A stretch of DNA of 64,000 nucleotides from Pantoea coffeiphila. Its GTDB lineage: Bacteria > Pseudomonadota > Gammaproteobacteria > Enterobacterales > Enterobacteriaceae. The translations under genes and the position numbers were made by a program. The stretch is taken from positions 62,001 through 126,000 of the forward strand of contig NZ_JAFBFW010000001.1 of the NCBI RefSeq assembly GCF_016909495.1, given 5' to 3'. The notes under the pieces were generated by a model. It had not been told where the DNA came from. It made no database searches and saw only the letters and a program-made list of their open reading frames with translations. Within the stretch, counting starts at the first letter, position 1. Each line of letters begins with the position of its first letter. This document shows positions 9,189-18,201 of the stretch, one piece after another.

Positions 9189-9776
9189 TTAGTCGATTTG
9201 TGTGGTTTTTTCCACCTGAAGACTCAGGCGGCGAATAATTCCGGCGGTCATCCCCCAGATAAAATAGTCATCAAACCAGGAGAGCCAGACGCGGTGATGA
9301 AGCCCGTGACGATGCACGTCCAGTGGGGTATAGCGACTCAAACGCAGCGCTTCTTCCAGCGGCATTTCGAACACCGATTCAACTTCCCCCTCGTTAGGCT
9401 GCCAGCGCAGGCCGGGCTGGATAATGCCCACCACCGGCGTGACCTGAAATCCGGTGCTGCTGGTGACCGGCGGCAATACCCCGATCACCTCTACGGCCTT
9501 CGGCGGGATCGCGACCTCCTCTTCGGCTTCGCGCAGTGCGGTGATCACCAGCGATTCATCCTCTGCATCACGCATACCGCCGGGGAAGGCAACCTGACCG
9601 GCGTGTTTACGCAGCGTGGCGGCACGTCGCGTAAGCAGCAGGGTCGGATTGGGATGAGCGACGATCGGCACCAGCACTGCCGCCTGACGGCGCGGCAGGG
9701 CTATATTTTCTGACGGCGGCGGTTGTAGAATAAAGCGCGACAAAAAGCGTTGCAGATGAGGGTTACTGCTGCTCAT
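9189..9776 (-). CDS. nudL: Nudix hydrolase NudL (CoA pyrophosphatase family)
   Basis: 195-residue Nudix protein. The Nudix box is visible as [23 protein letters not shown] around residues 66-88, with the preceding VAFPGG. The UPF0035/NudL family is proposed to cleave CoA to 3'-phospho-ADP and phosphopantetheine; the physiological role in enterobacteria is not firmly settled. Its start overlaps the end of pabB by 14 bases, which suggests a translationally coupled pair as in E. coli. About 170 bp without a gene separate it from sdaA. Confidence 0.9.
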   Translation of the reverse strand: MSSSNPHLQRFLSRFILQPPPSENIALPRRQAAVLVPIVAHPNPTLLLTRRAATLRKHAGQVAFPGGMRDAEDESLVITALREAEEEVAIPPKAVEVIGVLPPVTSSTGFQVTPVVGIIQPGLRWQPNEGEVESVFEMPLEEALRLSRYTPLDVHRHGLHHRVWLSWFDDYFIWGMTAGIIRRLSLQVEKTTQID

Positions 9777-11133
9777 TCACTGGCTCCTCCAGACAGGGCA
9801 AAATACGGTTGACCTTATCGAAGGTTTCCTGGTACTCCGCGGCTTCGTCACTGTCGGCTACCACACCGCCACCTGCAGCACAGTAGAGATTCCCCTGTTC
9901 GGCAATCAGCGTGCGGATAGTGATGCTGGTATCCATATTTCCACAGGCGCTGAGGTAGCCAATACTGCCGCACCAGGCGTTACGACGCTGTGGTTCAAGT
10001 TCTTCGATAATTTCCATTGCGCGAACTTTTGGTGCCCCGGTTATCGAACCGCCAGGGAAGCTGGCACGCAGCAGATCGCAGGCTGACAGCCCCGCTTTCA
10101 ACCGCGCGGTAATGGTACTCACAAGATGATGCACCGCCGGGAATGGCTCCACTACAAACAGTTCGGGCACCTTGACACTGCCCGGCACCGCAACCCGGCC
10201 AATATCATTGCGCAGTAAATCAACGATCATCAGATTTTCACTGCGATCCTTCGGGGAGTTGGCCAGCCTGGCTGCCTGCTCGCGATCGGCCTGTTGATCG
10301 GCGAGTCGCGGCAGCGTGCCTTTGATTGGACGGGTCTGAATATCACCGTTCTGCAGACGAATGAAACGCTCGGGCGACAGGCTGAGAATCGCGCTGTCTG
10401 GCAGGCGAATAAAGGCGCTGAACGGCGCGCGATTGGCGCGGCAAAGGCGGACAAATGCCTGCCATTCACTGCCCTGATAGCGGGCCTGGAAGCGTTGCGC
10501 CAGATTCACCTGGTAGCAGTCCCCGGAAAGCAGCCACTGCTGCACCTGACGGAATTTCTCACCGTACTCTTCGCGCGACATATTCGCCTGCCAGCCGCCG
10601 GTCAGCCGGAACGGTTCTGCCGCTGCGGGGCGTTGAGCCTCAAGCCAGCTGAGACGCTGTTTGATATCACCGTAAGCAACCAGCGTCAGCCTTTGCAGAT
10701 GATGATCGGCGATCAGCGCCCAGTCATAGATCCCAACGGCCATATCCGGTGTGGTTAACTGACTCTCGGCGAGTTCGGGAAGCGTTTCGAACCGGCGGCC
10801 AAGGTCATAGCCGAAAAGTCCGAGTGCACCGCCCTGGAACGGTAAATCATCACGCGGTGTGGCCTGCATCGCAGCACGCCCCAGTTTCGCAGCAAGCAGG
10901 GTGAGCGGGTCCTCAACGGAATGGCTGACTGTGCCGTTTTCATCGATGGCGGTCTGCTCACCGCGAGTTGTCAGCGTACAGAACGGATCGGCGACCAGAA
11001 TATCGAAGCGGTTGTCGCTGTGATCGGCAAAGCCGGAGTGCAGCAGCATTGCCCAGGGCAGATGTGCCAGAGCGGCAAACTGATGCTCGACGGCATCCGG
11101 CGTATACTTCAGTGAATGTAGAACAGGCAGCAT
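9763..11133 (-). CDS. pabB: Aminodeoxychorismate synthase, subunit I
   Basis: 456-residue chorismate-utilising enzyme that, with glutaminase PabA, makes 4-amino-4-deoxychorismate for folate synthesis. The catalytic half shows PIKGTLPR, the family motif [16 protein letters not shown], the [16 protein letters not shown] segment and AGGGVVADS near the end. The PIKGT motif, with lysine before GT, separates PabB from anthranilate synthase TrpE. Length matches E. coli PabB (about 453). It forms a two-gene unit with nudL and is divergent from yoaH. Confidence 0.95.
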   Translation of the reverse strand: MLPVLHSLKYTPDAVEHQFAALAHLPWAMLLHSGFADHSDNRFDILVADPFCTLTTRGEQTAIDENGTVSHSVEDPLTLLAAKLGRAAMQATPRDDLPFQGGALGLFGYDLGRRFETLPELAESQLTTPDMAVGIYDWALIADHHLQRLTLVAYGDIKQRLSWLEAQRPAAAEPFRLTGGWQANMSREEYGEKFRQVQQWLLSGDCYQVNLAQRFQARYQGSEWQAFVRLCRANRAPFSAFIRLPDSAILSLSPERFIRLQNGDIQTRPIKGTLPRLADQQADREQAARLANSPKDRSENLMIVDLLRNDIGRVAVPGSVKVPELFVVEPFPAVHHLVSTITARLKAGLSACDLLRASFPGGSITGAPKVRAMEIIEELEPQRRNAWCGSIGYLSACGNMDTSITIRTLIAEQGNLYCAAGGGVVADSDEAAEYQETFDKVNRILPCLEEPVNEQQ

Positions 11134-11249
11134 AATTCTTCAGCAGGGTGATCCGTTACAGGGGTGCAAGCCTGGCATATTTTTCTGCCGCTGGCATCTC
11201 TTTGTCACCCGTGAAATAATCCGCGCCGCACGAGCACTCAGGAGCCACT

Positions 11250-11486
11250 ATGTTTACAGGATTACCCGCGCTGACACATGAACAGCAGCAGCAGGCCGTA
11301 GAACGCATTCACCAGCTGATGTCAGAAGGTTTGACCAGCGGCCAGGCCATTGCCATGGTGGCGGAAGAAATCCGCAGCACGCACACCGGCGGCCACGTTG
11401 CGGTGATGTTTGATGATGAAGACGACGAGCATCATGCCGATAGTCAGGATGATGAAGACGACGAAGAAGAAGACGAAGATTACTGA
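11250..11486 (+). CDS. yoaH: UPF0181 family protein YoaH with long acidic tail
   Basis: 78-residue protein of unknown function. The first 50 residues match YoaH ([20 protein letters not shown], then [13 protein letters not shown]). E. coli YoaH is about 59 residues; here the C-terminus continues as a run of aspartate and glutamate (about residues 55-78), encoded by a repetitive GAC/GAA/GAT stretch. The ATG has AGGAG seven bases upstream. It is divergent from pabB and convergent with yoaB. Confidence 0.85.
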   Translation: MFTGLPALTHEQQQQAVERIHQLMSEGLTSGQAIAMVAEEIRSTHTGGHVAVMFDDEDDEHHADSQDDEDDEEEDEDY

Positions 11487-11521
11487 TATAAAGCCCCCTG
11501 CCGCCAGGGCAGGGGTGCTAC

Positions 11522-11866
11522 TCATCTTGCCGCCACGACTTTGATTTCAACCAGATACTTTGGATTCATCAGCCCGGCGTGAACGGTACAGCGTACCGGT
11601 GCGTTACCCGGCGACACCCACGCATCCCAGGCGCGGTTCATCGCGGCAAAATCTTCTTTATTGACCAGAAAAATAGTGGCATCCAGGATGCGGCTCTTGT
11701 CCGAACCTACGCGCGTCAGAATGCGATCGATTACCGCCAGCGCATTCGCCGTCTGTGCTTCAGCATCTTCATCCAGGTTTTCCGGCACGCTGGTGTAGTA
11801 CACCACGTCATTATGGATGACGGCTTCCGACATGCGGTGTTCCGGATCGATACGTTCAATGGTCAT
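11522..11866 (-). CDS. yoaB: RidA/YjgF/UK114 family protein YoaB
   Basis: 114-residue member of the RidA superfamily, whose founding members deaminate reactive enamine/imine intermediates. The family features are the N-terminal RMSEAVIHNDVVYYTS and the C-terminal arginine-containing strand NAPVRCTVHAGLMNP with VEIKVVA. The specific substrate of the YoaB subgroup is unknown. AAGGA precedes the ATG. In E. coli it is directly divergent from yoaA; here about 3.6 kb of accessory DNA separates the two. Confidence 0.9.
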   Translation of the reverse strand: MTIERIDPEHRMSEAVIHNDVVYYTSVPENLDEDAEAQTANALAVIDRILTRVGSDKSRILDATIFLVNKEDFAAMNRAWDAWVSPGNAPVRCTVHAGLMNPKYLVEIKVVAAR

Positions 11867-12062
11867 GAGTTTTCCTTTTTACACTTTAATCACCGGCGAT
11901 AGCCTGGCATAAACGGCGGCGCGAGTCACCTGCGGCAGGGCGCTGCGCATTCTGACTCATGGCACGTCGTTATTATTAAAAAAAACCATCGTGAATAAAA
12001 AACAGAAATAAAACATATTTATTGGATTATTAGTGTTAAGGTGGTTTTTCTTAAATAAAAAA

Positions 12063-12209
12063 ATGAAGGTTATTATCTACAATTTCAAACTTATCTGCCC
12101 ATCCTGCTTTAGCATTCAGTACCGTTTTTCTCATCTTGATATCACCAAGTTGAACCCGTATGGAGCTAAGTGCATATTTTGTAAGTCAATTATGACGGCC
12201 AGTCAGTAA
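12063..12209 (+). CDS. Small zinc-ribbon protein resembling cold-shock YmcF/YnfQ
   Basis: A 48-codon frame with two CxxC pairs (C12/C15 and C37/C40), spaced like a zinc ribbon. The core, CPSC then QYR, LDIT, NPYGAKCIFCKS, closely follows my memory of the YmcF/YnfQ small proteins found near cold-shock genes and in prophages. Those proteins run somewhat longer, so this copy may be truncated at its C-terminus (ends IMTASQ). Function in the family is unknown. The only ribosome-binding-like sequence (AAGGTGG) lies about 20 bases upstream, which is poor. No csp gene is adjacent. Translation is therefore uncertain. Confidence 0.45.
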   Translation: MKVIIYNFKLICPSCFSIQYRFSHLDITKLNPYGAKCIFCKSIMTASQ

Positions 12210-12442
12210 AAATCACTGCGTAATTTCAGTGACAGATTCAGCCCTGTCCTTTTCCTCCCCAAAACAAACAGGTAGCTGGTAACGATCGCTGCCGACCATA
12301 CGCAACCGTGATAGCACCTGATGAGCTTGAGTAATGAAGAGCCTTCGGGTGGCTCAACGGGGTGTTTCCTGGCGCTCGCTCCTCTGTCTGGATAGCCCTT
12401 ACGGCAAACTCTTCCGGCATACGTTGCCTGTACCTCTGCCAA
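12203..12442 (-). CDS. Small ORF, weakly like Ash/Icd-type phage-satellite proteins
   Basis: A 79-codon frame overlapping the 3' end of the YmcF-like gene. The stretch TSYLFVLGRKRTGL resembles the TSYLFVL segment I associate with Ash/Icd-like small proteins of P4-type satellites and prophages. Nothing else supports expression. A second overlapping frame (12238-12420) is equally open, so the region may simply be low in stop codons. It is listed because it lies in the prophage relic and could mark a satellite fragment. Confidence 0.2.
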   Translation of the reverse strand: MAEVQATYAGRVCRKGYPDRGASARKHPVEPPEGSSLLKLIRCYHGCVWSAAIVTSYLFVLGRKRTGLNLSLKLRSDFY

Positions 12443-12734
12443 CGCGGTTCAGGATGACGTCAGGCGACTATTCCGCGAAAAGGTGAAGTTCGCCACGACA
12501 ACCTGCCAAATTTTCACGTTAATTCGCTGGCTGCTACCGCTGCCGCCTGCGCGACGTTATCGCCACACGGAAGGAAATGGACGCTACTCTCTGGCGTGTC
12601 GATGAGAAGAAATCAAACAGCAAGGGTACAACGGCTTTTACGTAGTCTGAATAATACACGTAATCCTGGATGCCAGTGCGCTCCTGTCGGTTTGTTATGA
12701 AAAATTCCGGGTAAACACGCTGACCAGCCTGACC

Positions 12735-14916
12735 ATGCCAAATATCAGCTCAGCAGATTTGCATATTTAATGCTGGAAAATTTGACGAATTCGTAACGTC
12801 GTATAACTATACCTGCGCTGACGGATTTGGCGTCAGTCGAAGGACAATTACTGGTATCAATTATGATGCCAGTCAAGGAAAATTTAATTATGGATAATTT
12901 ACGAAGAAATCTTTTGAGGCTGGTTCTACCCTCGACACTCCTGACTCTGTTTTGCAATAGGAAAGCAGCGGCGAATATTACCCATACGACAGGAGTTGGG
13001 CTGGACCCAAAGCCATTTCGCCGGGCTCAACTCCTGAGAGTGCTGGTGATGCAGGTCGGGAGAAAGGGTTTGGCGAAGGTGAAGCGTCGCTCAGGAGCGA
13101 TATTATCCGAACCGATGGTTCAATTCTTGGCTATAAAAATTCAGGGGATGTTGCTACCCAACAGACCGTGAAAGATAAACTGGATAGGGTATATTTTGTT
13201 AGCGACTATGGTGTGTTGAACCATAACTCACCGGGAACGAATGCTGATAATTTACAGCGAATGCTAAATACACTTTCAGGAAAGATGGAAATAACGCGGA
13301 TTGTTTTTACCGATACCGGTACTCTGTATGTTAATGGCCCTATAGTCATACCTGATAACACCGATATTGAAATAAAAGATGGGGTGACGGTTTCAGGCTC
13401 GCCAGGTAATGTGAAACCTGTATTTGTCAGCCAGTACTGGTCATACATACTTTCTAAACGTAGCGTCAGTGAAGGGTATGCGAAAAATACGGCAAATGTT
13501 GACATCCGTTCTGACTATATCGGGTTATGGGGCGGAGGGACTGTTGATTATAATTTCACCAGTGGTAATACTGCTTCCGGACTTGACATGCATTGCATCT
13601 GCATTGCTTCCGCTAAACGTGTCAGGCTTGGCGGGGGGTTATTGATCGCCGGCGCAATTAAATACTCCTATCTTGTCGCAAACGTCCAGTATTTGGATGC
13701 ACAGGGATTACGTTTTAATAACCGTTCGGATGGGTTGCATCTTCAGCCACCCATTAATTATGCCTATGTACGCAATCTCTATGGTGCAACGGGTGATGAT
13801 ATGTTTGCACTGACCGGTGGGGATTATCTGGATTATGATATTGGCCTGCGGGGCGCATTCAACTATATTGATGTTCAGGGTATCTATGGTGAAAATTCGC
13901 TGTGTGCCGTGAAAGTTGCGGGAAATAGTACAACACCCATTAATCATTTGAATGTCGATGGAATTTACGGCAAATTTAAGCAGAGTGTTTTCCGTATCTG
14001 GACTGATTCAGAGCACCTTTCTTCTACTGATGTTAAAACGTGTAATATTGATAATATCGGAGCAATGCCCGGTGAGAGTTACCGGGCTGTTGAGGTGAAA
14101 ACAGTTGGTGGCGGTAGTGGTGTCAATATTGATAATATGAGTATTGGTATAATATCGGGTGATTTTTCTGGCTCAGACGTGCCGGTTATTTCAGTGACGA
14201 CGGGTACTGCAGGGAACTCATCGGTCAGTGTCCACAATCTTTCCTGTATTTGCCCGAGAAACGTGGCCTGTTTTCTTGAGGTTGGCGGTGATGGTGCCGG
14301 ATCTGATGTCAGCCGAATTGATAATCTTGAGATTTCCTTCGATGCGGCAATTCTCAACGCTAATGTACCAGAGGGTTACGGTGTAAAAGTTACCCGTGGG
14401 CAGATTAATAATCTTACCATGGACGGATCTATTACGCTTTCTTCGGGACAGTCCGTTTTGAGAAAGTCCGGAGGTAAGATATCAATGGTGACGTACAATA
14501 ATCTTAATCAAATAAATGGATTTTCCTGTTATGCGACAACTGGAAACTTCGATTCCTCAACGCCCACATTCAAATTTATTGGTGGTTCATATACTTCACC
14601 CGACAAGCTTATCAGCCTGGTCACCGGTTATTCGGTCGAAGCAGCAGGAGCAACGGTATTTTCTAAAATCGGGGAAATATTTTACACAACCGCCGGGGTA
14701 GTCAAAGTGCAGGGACAGCTGCTGTATGGGAACTCATGCATACCGACCCAGCCTGCAGCAGGAGTTACCTGGTTAGTGAAAGGGTTTGGTATAAGCGCTG
14801 ATGTGAACAATATCGGCGTTAACCGGGGCGGCTATTGCTACAATACTAACCCTTCTCTGGCTGGGGGGGTTGGCCCGGTAGCGGCTGATGGAGCGTCATG
14901 GGTGAGTATTATATAA
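12735..14916 (+). pseudogene. Phage tailspike (right-handed beta-helix), frameshifted and with two internal stops
   Basis: An N-terminus begins at ATG 12735 (MPNISSADLHI) and shifts frame near 12768. The main frame then runs to 14916, interrupted by TAA at 12895-12897 and TAG at 12958-12960. Peptide either side of the stops is continuous and tailspike-like (FEAGSTLDTPDSVL, SSGEYY, GSTPES, ASLRSDI). From 13168 a 582-codon frame is intact: a pectate-lyase-type start (FVSDYG), then repeated strands of a beta-helix, with SDGLHLQ (about residue 187) and TGDDMFAL (about 210) recalling the catalytic aspartates of GH28-like enzymes. In a live phage it would bind and cleave host surface polysaccharide. 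A GTG at 13168 could start the intact part, but without the particle-binding domain. Confidence 0.75.
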
Positions 14917-14930
14917 CGCTAAAATGATAA

Positions 14931-14950
14931 TACTGTATTTGTATACAGTT
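14931..14950. promoter_or_regulatory. LexA (SOS) box
   Basis: CTGT and ACAG are separated by eight A/T-rich bases, within TACTGTATTTGTATACAGTT, an almost ideal LexA operator. It lies 14 bp after the tailspike stop and 22 bp before the ATG of a short frame with a good ribosome-binding site, so it probably controlled the SOS genes downstream. Confidence 0.85.
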
Positions 14951-14971
14951 ATGGTTGGACGGAAGGACATC

Positions 14972-15034
14972 ATGCCCCGCTATTACGAAATCCACATCTC
15001 ATTTAAAAACAGCATCATGAAAGAGCAGAAATAA
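14972..15034 (+). pseudogene. Short LexA-controlled frame, possible DinI/ImpC-like N-terminal remnant
   Basis: A 20-codon frame (MPRYYEIHISFKN then SIMKEQK) with GGAAGG five bases before its ATG, directly after the LexA box. The N-terminus has the alternating pattern seen in DinI and ImpC proteins (Met, basic residue, Glu-Ile, hydrophobic), which are about 80 residues long, so this would be a stub. It stops two bases before the UmuD-like frame. The family assignment is inference; the LexA box and ribosome-binding site are directly visible. Confidence 0.35.
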
Positions 15035-15035
15035 T

Positions 15036-15257
15036 GTGGGTCGTCTGGTGATCGTTGATCGGGCATTAAGAGCGGGTCAGGATGACACAGTCGGTTTAGA
15101 GTTATTCGGAGAAGAGTATATCGGGAAGTGTTCGGGCAGTGCGCTGATAATTGAGGAAGGTGAGGCGTTCGAGGAAGAGGCTCTTGAGATGACGCTAACC
15201 GGGAGGATGAATTACATCACTCTGGAGATCATGCCGGGGCAACGTCCAACTATTTAG
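15036..15257 (+). pseudogene. UmuD-like (S24 peptidase) fragment
   Basis: A 73-codon frame opening GRLVIVDRALRAGQDDTVGLEL, which resembles the segment of UmuD/LexA-type S24 peptidases just after the catalytic serine (GDLLIVDR...GDIVIA). The later EEYIGK could align with the catalytic-lysine strand (EFTVK). The rest, with several EEG/EEE runs, does not match. The region carrying the serine is missing, so it cannot be a working protease. LexA box, DinI-like stub and UmuD-like piece would fit a collapsed impCA-type mutagenesis operon. No UmuC/ImpB follows. 15258-15474 holds no gene. Confidence 0.35.
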
Positions 15258-15474
15258 TCACTGGGCTGCCTAATGTTAAGATAATTGCTGTTACTTTCGT
15301 TCAAAATAATCGGCTAACGCATTGATAAATATGTAGCGACCTGGCGTGCTTTGTAGTGCCTTGCTGTACAATCAATGCGCATAAAAGTTATATAACTTAT
15401 TGATTTTGATAATTTTGCATCCTAAAGGTAATACTGACATAATTACAGTAGTTTCTCTCCGGTAGTGAGGATTT

Positions 15475-17373
15475 GTGGCAGACGATTTTGCAGTGGACGG
15501 CGCTCTGGCGCAGGCGATCCCCGGTTTTAAACCGCGTGAACCCCAGCGGGTAATGGCGGCGGCGGTGGCGAAAGCTATCGACATGCGCGGCGAACTGGTC
15601 GTGGAAGCTGGTACCGGCACCGGTAAAACCTACGCCTATCTCGCTCCCGCGCTCCGCTCCGGGAAAAAAGTGATTGTTTCCACCGGTTCGAAAGCCCTGC
15701 AGGATCAGCTCTACAGCCGCGATCTGCCCACGGTGGCAAAGGCGCTCAAGTTTAAAGGCACGCTGGCGCTGCTTAAGGGGCGCTCTAACTATTTGTGCCT
15801 TGAAAGGCTTGAGCAGCAGTCGATGGCCGGGGGGGAACTCGCCGTGCAGGCGATGAGCGATCTGGTCCATCTGCGTGGCTGGTCCAGCGAAACCATTGAT
15901 GGCGATATCAGTACCTGCGGCGGGGTGGCGGAGGACAGCACCATCTGGCCGCTCGTCACCAGCACTAACGATAACTGTCTGGGCAGCGACTGCCCACAGT
16001 ACAAAGACTGCTTCGTGGTCAGGGCACGCCGCAAGGCGATGGATGCTGACGTGGTGGTGGTTAACCACCATCTGTTCCTGGCCGATATGGTGGTAAAAGA
16101 GAGCGGTTTTGCCGAACTGATCCCTGAAGCAGACGTCATGATCTTCGATGAGGCACATCAGGTGCCGGATATCGCCAGCCAGTATTTCGGTCAGCAGCTC
16201 TCCAGCCGCCAGCTGCTGGATCTGGCCAAAGACATCACCATTGCCTACCGTACCGAGATCCGCGATGTGCAGCAGCTGCAAAAGTCAGCCGATCGGCTGG
16301 CGCAAAGCGCGCAGGATTTTCGCCTGGCTTTAGGCGATCCGGGGTTTCGTGGCAACCTGCGCGAGCTGCTTAGCGATCCCCATGTGCAGCGAGCGCTACT
16401 GTTGCTCGATGACGCGCTGGAGCTGTGCTATGACGTGGCGAAGCTGTCGCTGGGGCGTTCGGCGCTGCTGGATGCGGCATTTGAGCGCGCGGCGCTCTAT
16501 CGTGGAAGGCTGAAACGGCTGAAAGATGTTTCGCAGCCTGGCTTCAGCTATTGGTATGAATGCAACTCTCGCCATTTTATTCTGGCTCTGACGCCGCTCT
16601 CCGTCTCGGATCGTTTCCGCGAGGTGATGGAAGAGCGCCCGGCCAGCTGGATCTTCACCTCGGCCACGCTGGCGGTGAACGAACAGGTCACCCATTTCGT
16701 TGAGCGTCTGGGCGTGGAAAAGGCCGAAACGCTGATCCTCGACAGCCCGTTTGACTATTCCCGTCAGGCTCTGCTGTGTGTTCCGCGTAATCTGCCTTCG
16801 CCTAATCAACCCGGTGGAGCTCGCCAGCTGGCGCGCATGCTGCGTCCGCTGATCGAAGCCAACAATGGCCGCTGCTTTTTCCTCTGTACCTCTCATCAGG
16901 TGATGCGCGATCTGGCCGCGGAGTTTCGCGCAACGCTCACATTGCCGGTGCTGCTGCAGGGGGAAACCAGCAAAGGCCAGCTGTTGAAGCAGTTTATTGC
17001 CGCTGGCAATGCGCTGCTGGTGGCAACCAGCAGCTTCTGGGAAGGGGTGGATGTGCGGGGCGATACGTTGTCGCTGGTCATTATCGATAAGCTGCCGTTC
17101 ACTTCGCCCGACGATCCATTACTTAAAGCGAGAATGGAAGACTGCAAACTGCGCGGCGGCGATCCGTTCGATCAGGTACAGCTTCCGGATGCCGTTATCA
17201 CGCTAAAGCAGGGCGTTGGCCGCCTGATCCGCGACGTTGACGATCGCGGCGTGCTGGTGATTTGTGATAATCGGCTGGTGATGCGGCCCTACGGTGCGGT
17301 GTTTTTGAACAGCTTACCGCCTACACCGCGCACGCGAGACATCAGCCTGGCGGCGGCGTTTCTCAAGCCATAA
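15475..17373 (+). CDS. yoaA: XPD/DinG-family ATP-dependent helicase YoaA
   Basis: 632-residue superfamily 2 helicase. The Walker A motif is VEAGTGTGKTYAYLAPAL near residue 42, and the DEAH box is MIFDEAHQ near 222. Between them, four cysteines (CGG, CLGSDC, DC) probably bind the 4Fe-4S cluster of XPD-like helicases. The C-terminal motif VGRLIRD is present. E. coli YoaA works with the HolC subunit of DNA polymerase III in repair of stalled forks. The start is GTG 15475 with GAGG six bases upstream, matching the E. coli N-terminus. tsaB follows, with a hairpin between. Confidence 0.95.
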   Translation: MADDFAVDGALAQAIPGFKPREPQRVMAAAVAKAIDMRGELVVEAGTGTGKTYAYLAPALRSGKKVIVSTGSKALQDQLYSRDLPTVAKALKFKGTLALLKGRSNYLCLERLEQQSMAGGELAVQAMSDLVHLRGWSSETIDGDISTCGGVAEDSTIWPLVTSTNDNCLGSDCPQYKDCFVVRARRKAMDADVVVVNHHLFLADMVVKESGFAELIPEADVMIFDEAHQVPDIASQYFGQQLSSRQLLDLAKDITIAYRTEIRDVQQLQKSADRLAQSAQDFRLALGDPGFRGNLRELLSDPHVQRALLLLDDALELCYDVAKLSLGRSALLDAAFERAALYRGRLKRLKDVSQPGFSYWYECNSRHFILALTPLSVSDRFREVMEERPASWIFTSATLAVNEQVTHFVERLGVEKAETLILDSPFDYSRQALLCVPRNLPSPNQPGGARQLARMLRPLIEANNGRCFFLCTSHQVMRDLAAEFRATLTLPVLLQGETSKGQLLKQFIAAGNALLVATSSFWEGVDVRGDTLSLVIIDKLPFTSPDDPLLKARMEDCKLRGGDPFDQVQLPDAVITLKQGVGRLIRDVDDRGVLVICDNRLVMRPYGAVFLNSLPPTPRTRDISLAAAFLKP

Positions 17374-17388
17374 CGTGACAGTCATCAA

Positions 17389-17427
17389 TTCGGCGCGCTT
17401 TGTGCTATTATTCGCGCCGAAATTTTT
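17389..17427 (+). terminator. Inverted repeat with T run between yoaA and tsaB
   Basis: A 9-bp perfect inverted repeat (TTCGGCGCG with CGCGCCGAA) encloses 15 bases and is followed by ATTTTTAT. It may end yoaA transcripts. The loop also contains TATTAT, a possible -10 box for tsaB. Confidence 0.5.
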
Positions 17428-17442
17428 ATCCCTGAGGTTGCA

Positions 17443-18144
17443 ATGTCCACGCGAATTTTAGCCATTGATACGGCCACGGAAGCCTGCTCGGTTGCTCTGT
17501 TGAATAACCAGCAACGACTGGCCCATTTTGAACTCTGCCCGCGGGAACATACCCAGCGCATTCTCCCTATGGTGCAGGACATCCTGCAGCAGGGTGGCGT
17601 GGCGCTGAAGGATCTTGATGCCCTGGCTTTTGGTCGTGGGCCGGGCAGTTTCACCGGCGTTCGCATCGGCATCGGCATTGCGCAGGGGCTGTCGCTTGGT
17701 GCGGAGCTGCCGCTGATTGGCGTTTCCACGCTGAAAACGATGGCGCAGGGCGCCTGGCGACTGAGCGGAGCAACGCGGGTGCTGGCCGCCATTGATGCCC
17801 GCATGGGCGAAGTTTACTGGGCTGAGTACCAGCGCGATGAACAGGGCATCTGGCATGGCGAAGAGAGCGAAGCCGTGCTCAGTCCTCAGGCGGCAAGTGA
17901 ACGTATGGCCGCGTTAAGCGGTGAATGGTCCTGTGTGGGGACCGGCTGGAAAGCATGGCCTGAGCTGGCTGAAAACAGCCAACTGGTGTTAACTGTCAGT
18001 GAGGTGGAATTGCCTGCCGCTGAGGACATGCTGATTCTTGCCTCGCAGGCGCTGGCAGCGGGGGAAACTGTCGCTCCGGAGCATGCAGAACCGACTTATT
18101 TACGTAATGAAGTGACATGGAAAAAATTACCGGGCCGCGAGTGA
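17443..18144 (+). CDS. tsaB: tRNA t6A37 biosynthesis protein TsaB
   Basis: 233-residue protein of the TsaB (YeaZ) family, a partner of TsaD and TsaE in making N6-threonylcarbamoyl-adenosine at position 37 of tRNAs that read ANN codons; essential in E. coli. The N-terminal ASKHA-type fold shows [15 protein letters not shown] and the conserved [15 protein letters not shown] near residue 65. Length matches the family (231 in E. coli). GAGG precedes ATG 17443. The lipoprotein gene slp/yeaY follows 57 bp later, as in E. coli. Confidence 0.95.
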   Translation: MSTRILAIDTATEACSVALLNNQQRLAHFELCPREHTQRILPMVQDILQQGGVALKDLDALAFGRGPGSFTGVRIGIGIAQGLSLGAELPLIGVSTLKTMAQGAWRLSGATRVLAAIDARMGEVYWAEYQRDEQGIWHGEESEAVLSPQAASERMAALSGEWSCVGTGWKAWPELAENSQLVLTVSEVELPAAEDMLILASQALAAGETVAPEHAEPTYLRNEVTWKKLPGRE

Positions 18145-18201
18145 GTCGCAGCAACTATTTCGCCACGGTGCAGTCAAATCAACAGTACCTGGGAGAATCT
18201 T

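Larger units (their letters stand above)
11950..15400. mobile_element. Decayed prophage island between yoaB and yoaA
   Basis: yoaB and yoaA are neighbours in E. coli but are about 3.6 kb apart here. The intervening DNA is visibly AT-richer and gene-poor, and holds phage-type pieces: a YmcF-like small protein, a broken tailspike gene, and an SOS unit with a LexA box. A tail gene followed by SOS-controlled DinI/UmuD-type genes is typical of the right end of lambdoid prophages. No integrase, repressor or clear attachment repeats were seen, so the edges are approximate. 12443-12734 holds nothing I can name. Confidence 0.6.

Noticed and set aside
11493..11516. Hairpin CCCCTGCC/GGCAGGGG between yoaH and yoaB
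   Set aside because: The stem is real but neither strand has a T run after it; not strong enough to be called a terminator.
12443..12734. Possible further phage gene fragments before the tailspike
   Set aside because: All three plus-strand frames were read; each has several stops, and no stretch resembled a known phage protein.
12827..13171. Plus-strand frame of 114 codons over the broken tailspike N-terminus
   Set aside because: It is in another frame; the peptide in the tailspike frame matches known tailspike sequence on both sides of the stops, so the other frame is incidental.
15397..16281. 294-codon minus-strand frame at the start of yoaA
   Set aside because: It mirrors the yoaA coding frame and runs into the noncoding upstream region; its composition is that of an antisense shadow.
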